64,000 nucleotides of DNA. Source: Micromonospora sp. R77 (GTDB taxonomy: Bacteria > Actinomycetota > Actinomycetes > Mycobacteriales > Micromonosporaceae). Numbering within the stretch: the first letter of the stretch is position 1; each line of letters begins with the position of its first letter. The notes under the pieces are model-generated. The model had not been told where the DNA came from, did not search any database, and saw only the letters and a list, made by a program, of their open reading frames with translations. The position numbers were made by a program, and so were the translations under genes. The stretch covers positions 434,001 to 498,000 of the forward strand of contig NZ_JALDST010000001.1 in assembly GCF_022747945.1 (NCBI RefSeq), given 5' to 3'. Shown here in pieces: positions 55,715-63,642 of this stretch.

Positions 55715-56377
55715 TCAGGTGTTGCGCACGGTGAGGTTGAGGGCGGCGACGGTCAGCTGGGTGAGGTCAGGAAGTTGGTCCTCACCGAGGGTGACGCCGC
55801 GTAGGTTGTCCAGCGGCGTCTTGAGCCCGTGGAGGCGGCTGCCCCGCAGGTCGGCCCCGTCGAGGTGGCAGGAGTCCAGTTCCAGGCCGGCGAGGTCACA
55901 TGACCGCAGTGCGACGCGCGGTAGCCGGCAGGAAGACCACGCGCCGTTGGTGAGAGTGCAGTCGGTGAATGCGACCGAGCCGGCGGCGGCGACGCGGTGG
56001 AAGGTGGCGTAGTCGAATCGGCAGCCGTCGAACAGAACGTCCTTGAGGCGGACGTCGGTGAGTCTGGTGCCGGTGAACCGGGAGCCGGTGATCGCGCACC
56101 GTTCGATGGTGATGCCGGTCAGGGTCGCTCCGGAGAAGTCGGTGCGGGTGATCTCGCAGCCGAAGAGGCTGCCGGCTTCCCACGTGCTCTCGCTCAGGTC
56201 CACACCGGTGATCAGGCTGCTGCGGATGCTGACGTCTTCAAGGTGCACGCCGCGCCACGCTGCGCCCTCAACCAGGACCTCGGTGAGGCTGTCGGCCAAG
56301 TCCGTCGTGGTGTCGAGGTCTTCCGGCTCGAGGTCCGGCAACAGGACCTTCACATCGCCGATCGTGCTGGTGCGCAT
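55715..56377 (-). CDS. Pentapeptide-repeat protein
   Basis: 220 residues. ATG 56377 follows GAGGA. Residues about 45-205 are continuous five-residue repeats with central Leu/Phe and flanking small or polar residues (for example ITRTDFSGATLTGI, ADLRGSRLHGL), which should fold as a quadrilateral beta-helix. Such proteins can mimic DNA and protect gyrase, or act as scaffolds. The operon position with a RiPP precursor suggests a self-protection or accessory role (inference). Confidence 0.87.
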   Translation of the reverse strand: MRTSTIGDVKVLLPDLEPEDLDTTTDLADSLTEVLVEGAAWRGVHLEDVSIRSSLITGVDLSESTWEAGSLFGCEITRTDFSGATLTGITIERCAITGSRFTGTRLTDVRLKDVLFDGCRFDYATFHRVAAAGSVAFTDCTLTNGAWSSCRLPRVALRSCDLAGLELDSCHLDGADLRGSRLHGLKTPLDNLRGVTLGEDQLPDLTQLTVAALNLTVRNT

Positions 56378-56397
56378 GTGTCCTCAACCTGTGCGGG

Positions 56398-56422
56398 CGC
56401 GGGGTGGGCACGCCACCCCGCG
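56398..56422. terminator. 10-bp stem-loop between the RiPP precursor and the pentapeptide gene
   Basis: CGCGGGGTGG (56398-56407) and its complement (56413-56422) flank a 5-nt loop, 20 nt past the precursor stop. Such a hairpin often boosts precursor mRNA over downstream genes in RiPP operons. Confidence 0.65.
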
Positions 56423-56442
56423 GGTCCCCCTGGTGGGGGCGG

Positions 56443-56625
56443 CTACTTCTTCTTGTTCCAGTTGTCCCAGCCGGGTCGGCTGTCGAACTTTCCGCGGTTG
56501 TCCCAGGTGGGCCGGTTGTCGAACTTCGCCGCGTCGATCGACGCTACCGACCGCTGCGGGTCGACGCCGAGGCGGGCGAGTTGCTCGGGTGCGGCGTTGA
56601 CGAGGACCGCGAGAGCGTTGGTCAT
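56443..56625 (-). CDS. amcA: Cyclophane RiPP precursor peptide, AmcA-like
   Basis: 60 residues. ATG 56625 overlaps the upstream stop (ATGA) and is preceded by a strong AAGGAGG site. A leader of about 33 residues is followed by a core with repeated aromatic motifs: FDN, WDN, FDS and WDNWN, ending in KKK. Precursors of multiple-cyclophane peptides (AmcA with maturase AmcB, a radical SAM/SPASM enzyme) show the same aromatic-x-Asn/Asp/Ser spacing, at which the maturase forms ring-to-side-chain crosslinks. The maturase here is truncated, so the peptide is probably not modified in cis. Family assignment is by motif memory, not a search. Confidence 0.78.
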   Translation of the reverse strand: MTNALAVLVNAAPEQLARLGVDPQRSVASIDAAKFDNRPTWDNRGKFDSRPGWDNWNKKK

Positions 56626-57401
56626 GAGGTTCCTCCTTGAGGGGTGAGGTGATCCGCAGCCGCACGGACGAGGGCCTGACGGGTGGTTCGGCAGTAGGTG
56701 GTCTCGCGGGTGGTGAACGTCGCGTGCTCGAAGTAGCGGTTGCCGGCCTGGGTGCCCCGGCAGAAGCCGTAGAAGGCGCAGTGATCGGCACAGTCGTTGA
56801 GGGCCGTGACGAACTCGGCGACGTAGTCCAGGTCGCCGGCGCGGGCGAGCATGGCGGTGATGGGCTGATGGAGGACGTTGCCGGCGATGAAGTCGCCGTA
56901 TCGCGGCTCGGTGATGCCGAGCAGCTCCGGTGACAGCAGCGCCACGATCGCCGACCGGGTGGCGGCGACCTCTCCGGCCGGCAGGCCGGTCGGCACCAGC
57001 GCGAGGGTGGTGTCACCGAGCCCCCCGGTCCAGTTCCAGTCGTAGCCACGGGTATTGAAGCTGACGCCCATGTAGTAGGGCGAACCGGTGACGTCAGCGC
57101 GGTAGCCGGCCGCCCCGGTGGTCGCGTACAGCTCCGCGGCCGCCCAGTAGAACTCGTCACCGACACCCGCGTCCTCGTACGGGCCACCGCCGACGTTGTC
57201 CGTGCCCGGCGCCAGCCGGTTCGGGTTGGCCTTCGCGGCGGCGTACGCCTTCTCGGCGGCGGCTAGCGCGCGGCCGGAGAAGGCCGCGTCGTACGGCTTC
57301 CACAGCCGCGACGCCTGCGCGGCGGTCGCCGCGAGGTTCAGCGTCGCCGCGGTGCTGACCGGCGCGGGCCTGTCCCGCTCCGTGCTTGAGGGCTTGGTCA
57401 A
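56622..57401 (-). pseudogene. Chimeric ORF: GH9 cellulase fragment fused to the C-terminus of a radical SAM/SPASM maturase (AmcB-like)
   Basis: The frame is open for 259 codons. The first 11 residues come from IS-derived sequence. Residues about 12-150 are the second half of a GH9 cellulase domain (VSTAATLNLAATAAQASRLW, GDEFYWAAAELYATTG, SPYYMGVSFNTRGYDWNW). From about residue 151 to the end they are the SPASM tail of a peptide maturase (PRYGDFIAGNVLHQPITAM, CADHCAFYGFCRGTQAGNRYFEH, RTTRQALVRAAADHL; Cys 204, 208, 214, 237). The radical SAM CxxxCxxC domain and the first half of GH9 are both absent. It is a recombination scar, not an enzyme. Confidence 0.8.
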
Positions 57402-58020
57402 CGAGGTAGGGCGTGGCTACCTCGGGCACCACCCGCAGGCGTTGATGGACGCCACCGAAGTCCGCGTGCGCCGGCCGATCGCGGGTCGAGCCGGCTGAGA
57501 CCGATTCGTGTCCGGTAAGGCCCGACTCAACACCATCAAAGCCTTGGTGATCTGCGATCCGCTCGGTCGGCTGCTGTTCTGCGGCGAGACACGTCCCGGT
57601 TCGATGCATGACCTCACCCAGGCCCGCACCGCTGGTCTGGTCGGCCTTCTCCTGAACGCGCCCCTGGGCGTGCAGATCCTGGCCGGCGCCGGCTACCAGG
57701 GCCTCGGCACCGACACCAACGGCGCGGTCATCACCCCCAGACCCAAGCCGCGCAAACGTCAAACCACCCTGCCACCGAGCGTCATCGCCGCCCACGAGGC
57801 GGCACGCAAACGGCACTCCTCCCAGCGCATCCGGGTCGAGCACGCCATCGGACACCTCAAGAACTGGCGGATCCTCGGCCGCTACCACGGCCGACGCGAG
57901 TCCTTCGACACCACCATGCGCACCATCGCCGGGCTCCTGTCCGACCACCAACACACCGACCGCACCGAACACCACCCTGAACGAATCCGTGCCCTACCCG
58001 CCGCACCCCACCTCCGATGA
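57370..58020 (+). pseudogene. IS5-family transposase fragment
   Basis: The coding match begins near 57380 (VLEGLVNEVGRGYLGHHPQA, LMDATEVRVRRPIAGRAG), is interrupted by TGA at 57496-57498, and resumes as DRFVSGKARLNTIKALVICD through LLLNAPLGVQILAGAGYQGL and RIRVEHAIGHLKNWRILGRY. These are DDE-domain blocks of IS5-group transposases. The N-terminal third is missing and the left junction abuts the GH9 remnant, so this IS probably took part in the rearrangement. Confidence 0.8.
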
Positions 58021-58061
58021 AACGGCGCAGCTCCCGCTATCGCCGACCACGCACGAGGTCG

Positions 58062-59039
58062 TTAGCCCATTGATTCGTCGGCGATCCCGGGGAACGCCGC
58101 CGGATGCCGGCAAATCCAGTCCCAGTACGCTGGCGACCGGCGGGCCTGCGATCGATAGAGGCCGCGCACAAGGCCCAACACCCGGTCCGGCAACTGCCCA
58201 CCGGCCAGGGCCGGGTCCCACGCCAGGTAGAGATGCCTCGCGGGCGACTCGGCCAGGCCGTGCAGGGGCACCACCCGGTAGGGGGGTATGGAGTGGGCGA
58301 GCGCGCTGGTGAAGGCGACCGCCCGCCCTGCGTCGATTAGCTGCCGGCCCGCGGTGGACGATGTGGGTACCACCTCTGCCGTCGGGTAGTTCGCGAGAAT
58401 CCGGCTTTCCCAGTCGAACGGCGTCTGACTACGCGGGCTGACCACCCACCGCTCGGAGTCCAGTTGTGCCATCTCCAGCAGGTCAGCCGCACCGAGTGGG
58501 TGCGCCCGCCCGATCTGCACCCAGATCGGTTCGTGCACGACGGTGGCCACGTGCAGCGGTGCGGGAACGTCCAGCGGTTCGCTGGGGAAGGCCGCCAACA
58601 GAGCCATGTCCAGCTGCCCCCGCCGCAGCATGGCTGACAGTTCGGCGGCGTCGTCGGTGAGCCAGTCCAGCTGCCTCTCCGGCATTCCGCTGGAGATGTG
58701 CTCAGCCATCCGCCTGCTGCACAGCTCGATCAGCCCCAGCCGCAGCCGCGGCATCGGCTCCGATGGGCTGCGGACCTCCCGGATCACCTGCTGCCACTGC
58801 TCGGTCAGGGTCGGCAGCCGGGCGGCCAGCGCCGAGCCGGCCGAGGTGAGCGCCACGTGCACCGTGGAACGTTCGAGTAGCCGCTGCCCCAGGTCACGCT
58901 CTAGGCGCTGGATCCGCCGGACCACGGCGGAGGGTGACAGGTGCAACCGCTCGGCGGCGCGGCCGAACGAAAGCTCCTCGGAAACCTCGGCGAACGCCTC
59001 GAGATCGGGCCACTGCACACCGCTGTTTATACCTCCCAT
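58062..59039 (-). CDS. LysR-family transcriptional regulator
   Basis: 325 residues. The N-terminal HTH is clear (SFGRAAERLHLSPSAVVRRIQRLERDLGQRLL), followed by a substrate-binding-like domain. It diverges from a secreted-protein gene across 156 bp, the usual position for a LysR target. The ligand is unknown. Confidence 0.9.
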   Translation of the reverse strand: MGGINSGVQWPDLEAFAEVSEELSFGRAAERLHLSPSAVVRRIQRLERDLGQRLLERSTVHVALTSAGSALAARLPTLTEQWQQVIREVRSPSEPMPRLRLGLIELCSRRMAEHISSGMPERQLDWLTDDAAELSAMLRRGQLDMALLAAFPSEPLDVPAPLHVATVVHEPIWVQIGRAHPLGAADLLEMAQLDSERWVVSPRSQTPFDWESRILANYPTAEVVPTSSTAGRQLIDAGRAVAFTSALAHSIPPYRVVPLHGLAESPARHLYLAWDPALAGGQLPDRVLGLVRGLYRSQARRSPAYWDWICRHPAAFPGIADESMG

Positions 59040-59195
59040 CGATGAACGCCGAGCAACGTACCCACCCGGTCACGTGCATAGTTGCGCCGCGCGCAGCAGG
59101 AGCGCGGGCCGTGGTGCAACATTGTCACTTCCGGTTTCTGCCATATCTGTCCTTCCCTTGATGGTGCTGGTTCACTCCACTACGGAAGGTGCGAC
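59040..59195. promoter_or_regulatory. Divergent promoter region, LysR gene and secreted-protein gene
   Basis: 156 bp between divergent starts, with an AT-richer patch (TGTTTATACCTCCCATCGATG) near the LysR start. No exact T-N11-A box can be singled out by eye. Confidence 0.4.
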
Positions 59196-60176
59196 ATGCA
59201 CGTGCTTTCGGCCCCGTACCGCGCTCTGGCATGGGTGCGCGGGGGCCTACGAGTCACCGCCATCACCCTGCTGGCCACCCTGCTGATCGGGCTGGGAGGC
59301 GCCACCCCTGCCCGCGCCGATGGTCTCAGGCAGTTCCAGGTTGGGTCGCAGACCCAGGTCAGCCTCCAGTTCGGCGGCGCCAACTCGCCGTACGACCCGG
59401 GCTGCTATCAGGTCCAGATGGACCGGCCGGACCCCCGCTGGCCGGGATCGATCATGAGCTTCTACATCACCGCGAACAACTGGTACCCCGGCTCGTGGGG
59501 GCTCCCGCTGAACTTCTCCTACACGTCGTACTGGCAGACGGTGTCGGTGGGGACCGCCGGCGGAGTGATCACGGAAGGCGGCACCAGCGTCAGCGGTGCG
59601 CTGGCCACCATCGAGCCGGGCGCGATCGTCACCGTGACCCGGGTTTCCACCATCCCGATCAGCCTTCCCGGCAACCCGTACGGCTGGACCTGCACGCCGC
59701 CGGGTGGTGAGCAGTGTCGGGACTTCACCGTGACCGGCGAGTACGGTGCGGTGACCTATGGCGTCCTGCTCGGCAACTCCGACTCCCGCAACGTCATCGA
59801 CAGCCTCGCCTACGCCCAGCTCAAGGGACGATTCTGCTGGCAGGACGGCAAGGTGACCCAGCATCTGATCAAACCGATCCAGTACGACTTCACCTCCTCC
59901 CCCGTACCCCCCGGGCTCTTCTTCTCCTTCCAGAACCCCCGTAACGGCCTCGAGTACTCCAATCAGGACGGCGCCCGGTACCAGATCGATCAGGCCGGCG
60001 TCGACGTCCACCTGGACATCCCTGAGGACATCGAGATCTCCGGCGTGAAGATCCCCAAGTTCGGCTCCCGCAAAATCGGATCGATCAAGTTCGACACGGC
60101 CCTCAAAGGTGACGGCACCGTCGACATCGAGAACGCCTCCAAGGTGTGGCTGGGCCCCCTAGAACCGAAGTTCTGA
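59196..60176 (+). CDS. Secreted hypothetical protein
   Basis: ATG 59196 (MHVLSAPYRALAWVRGGLRV) follows GGAAGG. 326 residues. A signal peptide (about 1-36) ends at PARA. The mature part is beta-rich and aromatic (SYTSYWQTVSVGTAGGVITE, VTVTRVSTIPISLPGNPYG) with paired Cys near 175-190, suggesting an extracellular beta-sandwich. No family is recognised. A perfect terminator follows. LysR control from the divergent gene is likely. Confidence 0.8.
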   Translation: MHVLSAPYRALAWVRGGLRVTAITLLATLLIGLGGATPARADGLRQFQVGSQTQVSLQFGGANSPYDPGCYQVQMDRPDPRWPGSIMSFYITANNWYPGSWGLPLNFSYTSYWQTVSVGTAGGVITEGGTSVSGALATIEPGAIVTVTRVSTIPISLPGNPYGWTCTPPGGEQCRDFTVTGEYGAVTYGVLLGNSDSRNVIDSLAYAQLKGRFCWQDGKVTQHLIKPIQYDFTSSPVPPGLFFSFQNPRNGLEYSNQDGARYQIDQAGVDVHLDIPEDIEISGVKIPKFGSRKIGSIKFDTALKGDGTVDIENASKVWLGPLEPKF

Positions 60177-60206
60177 TCGGACGGCGGCTGGCGGAGGACG
60201 ACAGCC

Positions 60207-60235
60207 GGTGGCCGGGCCGAAGAGGCCCGGCCACC
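60207..60235. terminator. 12-bp stem-loop after the secreted-protein gene
   Basis: GGTGGCCGGGCC, loop GAAGA, exact complement; it starts 31 nt past the stop at 60176. Confidence 0.8.
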
Positions 60236-60239
60236 ACGC

Positions 60240-61320
60240 GCCCCCGGCCAGATTCGGGCCAGGATGGTCTTCGTCGTGTCGATCTCGCCCTATTGACCAG
60301 GTCCTTGCGCTGCTAGGCGAGCATGATCCGACCGGCGGGAGGCTGCCGGTAGCGATCGAGACGAGCCAGGGACTGCTGTTAGCTGGTCTCCGAGCCGCGG
60401 GTCGACAGGCGTTCGCGATCAATCCTCTTGCCGTGTCGCGTTGTTGGGACCGGTATCGGGCCTCATGCGGCAAGTCGGAGGCGTTCGACGCGATGGTGCT
60501 GGCGAACATCCTGCGCACCGACGCGACCGCGCATCGGCCACTGCCCGCCGACAGTGAGTTGCTGCAGTCGCTGCGGGTCGTGACCCGGGCGCAGCAGGAT
60601 GCTGCATGGGACCAGATCACGCTCACCAACCGGATCCGTACGCTGCTGCGGATGTTCTCTACCGCCGCCCTGGCGGCGTTCGAACGCGGCGGACGGCACC
60701 GGCTCGACTCGCCGGCCGCCCGGATGATTCTTGCCGCGGCGCCGACGCCTGCGGCCGCAGCTGCGCTGGCTCCCCACGAGCTCGCGGCGTTGCTGCGCTG
60801 CGCTGGCCGTCAACGCGGCATCGCCGCCGAGGCGGACAAGCTGCACGGCATCCTCCGCGGCGAGCAGATGCGCCAACCAGCAGCCGTCGAGCAGGCCATG
60901 GGCCTGCACCTTCAAGGACTGGTGCGGCAACTCGACGCGATCTGCCAGACGCTGCAGCAGCTGGAGCAGCGTGTCGACGAGGTGTTCAGGGCTCACCCCG
61001 ACGCGAAGATCGTCACCAGCGTCCCCGGTCTCGGCGTGCAGCTCGGCGCCCGGCTGCTGGCCGAAATCGGCGACGACCGCAGTCGCTTCGCCGACGCCCG
61101 CGCGTTACGTGCTTTCGCCGGTGCCGCGCCGGTGACCCGTTCCTCGGGCAAGAGCAGTTTCGTGCACGCCCGCCCCGCCAAGACCGACCCGATGAACTGG
61201 AGTCAGGCCCAGCTTGACGGCCGCCTACCGATCACCCTGCGGACAGCCGAACAGGTCAAGAAGATCCTCCGGTTCAGAGCACCGTCAGATCCGATCGCCA
61301 GCCGCTACGCCCAGTACATG
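60240..61320 (+). pseudogene. IS110-family transposase, truncated at both ends
   Basis: An open frame carries the middle and C-terminal transposase blocks: GRLPVAIETSQGLLLAGLRA, DRYRASCGKSEAFDAMVLAN, RIRTLLRMF and the transposase_20-type IVTSVPGLGVQLGARLLAEI with FAGAAPVTRSSGKS. The N-terminal DEDD start (usually W-x-D-x-H) is missing. After the Ser-containing block (SSGKSSFVHARPA) the expected ending is replaced by unrelated sequence that runs into the IS3 left end. Confidence 0.78.
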
Positions 61321-61380
61321 GGGTCTGCTGCACCGATAGGTGACATCTGAGATGGCTTGCCCTGCGGGCGGGCTGGAAAA

Positions 61381-61698
61381 ATGTCGCTGTGCCCAAGCCC
61401 TACCCCCCGAGAGTTTCGTGATGACGTCGTGCGTGTCGCTCGTGACCGCGAGGCGGGAGTGACCGTCGAGCAGGTCGCGAAGGACTTCGGGGTGCACCCG
61501 ATGACGTTGTTCAAGTGGCTGCGCCAGTCCGACGTTGACGCCGGGACCAGGTCCGGGACGGCTAGCAGTGAATCCGCCGAGCTGCGCGAAGCGCGCAAGC
61601 GGATCCGGTTGTTGGAACAGGAGAATGAGGTCCTGCGCCGGGCCACCACCTACCTGTCACAGGCGAACCTGCCGGGAAAAGGCTCTACCCGCTCGTGA
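61381..61698 (+). CDS. IS3-family transposase OrfA
   Basis: 105 residues from ATG 61381. HTH (VEQVAKDFGVHPMTLFKWLR) then a leucine-zipper-like coiled coil (LREARKRIRLLEQENEVLRR). Relatives begin PKPYPREFR. Here that start is reachable from GTG 61389 only if one C is removed from the run of Cs at 61402-61408. So either the ATG start in the present frame is used or a C insertion has damaged the native start. Confidence 0.82.
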   Translation: MSLCPSPTPREFRDDVVRVARDREAGVTVEQVAKDFGVHPMTLFKWLRQSDVDAGTRSGTASSESAELREARKRIRLLEQENEVLRRATTYLSQANLPGKGSTRS

Positions 61699-62558
61699 GC
61701 GAGTTGGCCGCCGACGGGATCCCCGTCGCGGTGACGTGCCGGGTACTGAACATCGCTCTCCAGCCCTACTACCGGTGGCTGGCCCGACCAGTCACCAGCG
61801 CCGACCTGGTGGCGGCGTATCGGGCCAACGCGTTGTTCGACGCCCACCGTGATGATCCGGAGTTCGGTTACCGGTTCCTGGTCGACGAGGCCCGCGACGC
61901 CGGGCAGCCGATGGCCGACCGCACGGCGTGGCGGATCTGCTCGGGTAACGGCTGGTGGAGCGCCTTAGGTAAGAGGAAGCGTCGGGGCAAGGGCGGCAAG
62001 GTAGGCCCACCGGTGCACGACGATCTGGTCCAGCGGGACTTCACCGCCGACGGCCCGAACCGGCTGTGGTTGGCCGACATCACCGAGCACCACACCGGCG
62101 AGGGCAAGCTTTACCTCTGCGCGATCAAGGACATCTGGTCCCACCGGATCGTCGGCTACTCCATCGACTCGCGGATGAAGTCCCGCCTCGCCGTCACCGC
62201 ACTCGACAACGCCGCCGCCAGACGTGGTGACCTGGCCGGTTGCGTGTTGCACACCGACCGCGGGTCGCAATTCCGGTCCAGGAAGATGCGGCGTGCTCTG
62301 GACCGTCACCGGATGGTCGGCTCCATGGGTCGCGTCGGCGCCGCCGGCGACAACGCCGCCATGGAGTCCTTCTTTGCCCTCCTGCAGAACAACGTCCTCA
62401 ACCGGCGAACGTGGGCCACCCGCCAGCAACTACGGATCGCGATCGTGACCTGGATCGAACGGACCTACCACCGTCGCCGACGCCAGCGGTCGCTGTCCCG
62501 GTTGACCCCCGTTGAATTCGAGACCATCATGCACCCACCGGCCAGTCAGGCCGCGTGA
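61695..62558 (+). CDS. IS3-family transposase OrfB (rve integrase core)
   Basis: 287 residues. GTG 61695 overlaps the OrfA stop by 4 nt. The DDE core has NRLWLADITEHHTGEGKLYL (first Asp), VLHTDRGSQFRSRKMRR (second Asp) and NAAMESFFALLQNNVL (Glu). The C-terminus ends with the family LTPVEFE. The frame is intact. Confidence 0.93.
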   Translation: MSELAADGIPVAVTCRVLNIALQPYYRWLARPVTSADLVAAYRANALFDAHRDDPEFGYRFLVDEARDAGQPMADRTAWRICSGNGWWSALGKRKRRGKGGKVGPPVHDDLVQRDFTADGPNRLWLADITEHHTGEGKLYLCAIKDIWSHRIVGYSIDSRMKSRLAVTALDNAAARRGDLAGCVLHTDRGSQFRSRKMRRALDRHRMVGSMGRVGAAGDNAAMESFFALLQNNVLNRRTWATRQQLRIAIVTWIERTYHRRRRQRSLSRLTPVEFETIMHPPASQAA

Positions 62559-62590
62559 CTACACCTGTCACCTGCCGGTGCAGCAGACCC

Positions 62591-62789
62591 GCCGGAGGTG
62601 CTGAACGCCTACGTGGCACGGTATCTAGACGAGGACGAGGGAGCCCCGTCACTAGCCAGCGACCGGATCACGTACGCGCCCGACGGGACGGCGCTGGTCG
62701 CGGACCGGGCGACGATGTTGGGAAGCATGATGCAGATAACCGCCGACCGGGCCGCCACCAAGCTGTCTCTCCACTGGCAAGTCGTCTAG
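62591..62789 (+). pseudogene. C-terminal gene fragment cut by the IS3 element
   Basis: The frame entering from the IS3 right end reads EVLNAYVARYLDEDEG, SLASDRITYAPDGTALVADR and MLGSMMQITADRAATKLSLH, then stops at 62789. The composition is coding-like and there is no start. The family is not recognised. The missing 5' part was probably removed with the IS3 insertion. Confidence 0.55.
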
Positions 62790-62924
62790 CTCGAGGTAGT
62801 ACTCGGGCCACAGATGGTGATCGGAAGCTTCGGTGTCGATTCGCTGGATGTGGTTAAGGCAGCAGGAGCCGCACAAGCCAGCCATCTTCACGGGTCAGCA
62901 GTAAGCGAGGAGCGCCGGACGGGG

Positions 62925-63173
62925 GATGGTAAGACGAAGGTGTAAATCCTGATCGAGGAACAGCGCCCGATGTCTGAGATGTCTATGGTCGCCGCAGATT
63001 CCGCCACGGCGGCGATGCAGGGGTCGGGCCATCCGGCGGATGGAGTCGACGCGGAGCTGATCGCCCAACTGGTAGAGCAGGTCCGGACTGCTGGGTTGCA
63101 GCTGACCGACAATGGCAGTCTATTGCAGCAGCTGACGAGGCGGATCCGGGAATCGGCGTCCACCTGGCGGTGA
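62925..63173 (+). pseudogene. IS256-family transposase N-terminal fragment with left IS end
   Basis: An IS256-type terminal sequence containing GACGAAGGTGTAAATCC (62933-62949) is followed by ATG 62970 and a frame with DGVDAELIAQLVEQVRTAGL and GSLLQQLTRRIRESA, the conserved start of IS256 transposases. The rest of the enzyme is missing after residue 67. It is the complementary part of the family to the 54.6-kb fragment, though not necessarily the same copy. Confidence 0.78.
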
Positions 63174-63642
63174 TGAGTTTCGACCGACCGGAACGGGCCG
63201 CCGCAGGTGGACCACCCGCCGGAAACCCACTCTGAACGCCTCCGACGTCGCCGTCGAACCCGTCCGTCGGCTGTCGGGGGTGTCGGCCGGACGCTCGTCG
63301 CGCTCCCGCGGTCGCCGCAGCATCACCGGCTGGCTCATCGCCCGTTCCGCCTCCCCACCTGCTCGCCGTCGCGGTCGCCGACCGCGCCCCCGGCGCCTCG
63401 GGGCGCGGACGGAGCGGTCGACGGCCGCTCTATGACGCGACCGCCCTCTCAGTTCAGCGCGGGTTCAAGGTTTTTCCACCCGGTGCCCTGCGGAGAAATC
63501 CGGGACCACCGCTGAACCGGGACCGGGGCCGGCGCGTAGTCGGTACACCGCGGTCCGTGGACGGAGGGCGGCACGCCGGGGCCGGCGGCGGAAGGCCGCC
63601 CGCCGGCTGACCCAGTCACACCCAGCGTTCGAAGGAGTGACC
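63174..63642. other. 470-bp region without a recognised gene
   Basis: Only low-complexity Arg/Pro-rich frames are open. It presumably contains the promoter of the edge gene. A GC-rich stem-like sequence lies near 63580-63610. Confidence 0.4.

Larger units (their letters stand above)
61321..62590 (+). mobile_element. IS3-family insertion sequence
   Basis: The left end GGGTCTGCTGCACCGATAGG (61321) matches the right end (read in reverse complement from 62590) GGGTCTGCTGCACCGGCAGG. Two overlapping frames, OrfA and OrfB, lie between them. No clear target duplication is visible, so one end may have been rearranged after insertion. Confidence 0.82.

Noticed and set aside
57157..57975. Minus-strand open frame of 272 codons over the IS5 fragment
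   Set aside because: Antisense to clear IS5 transposase blocks; only its downstream part overlaps the GH9 remnant in another frame.
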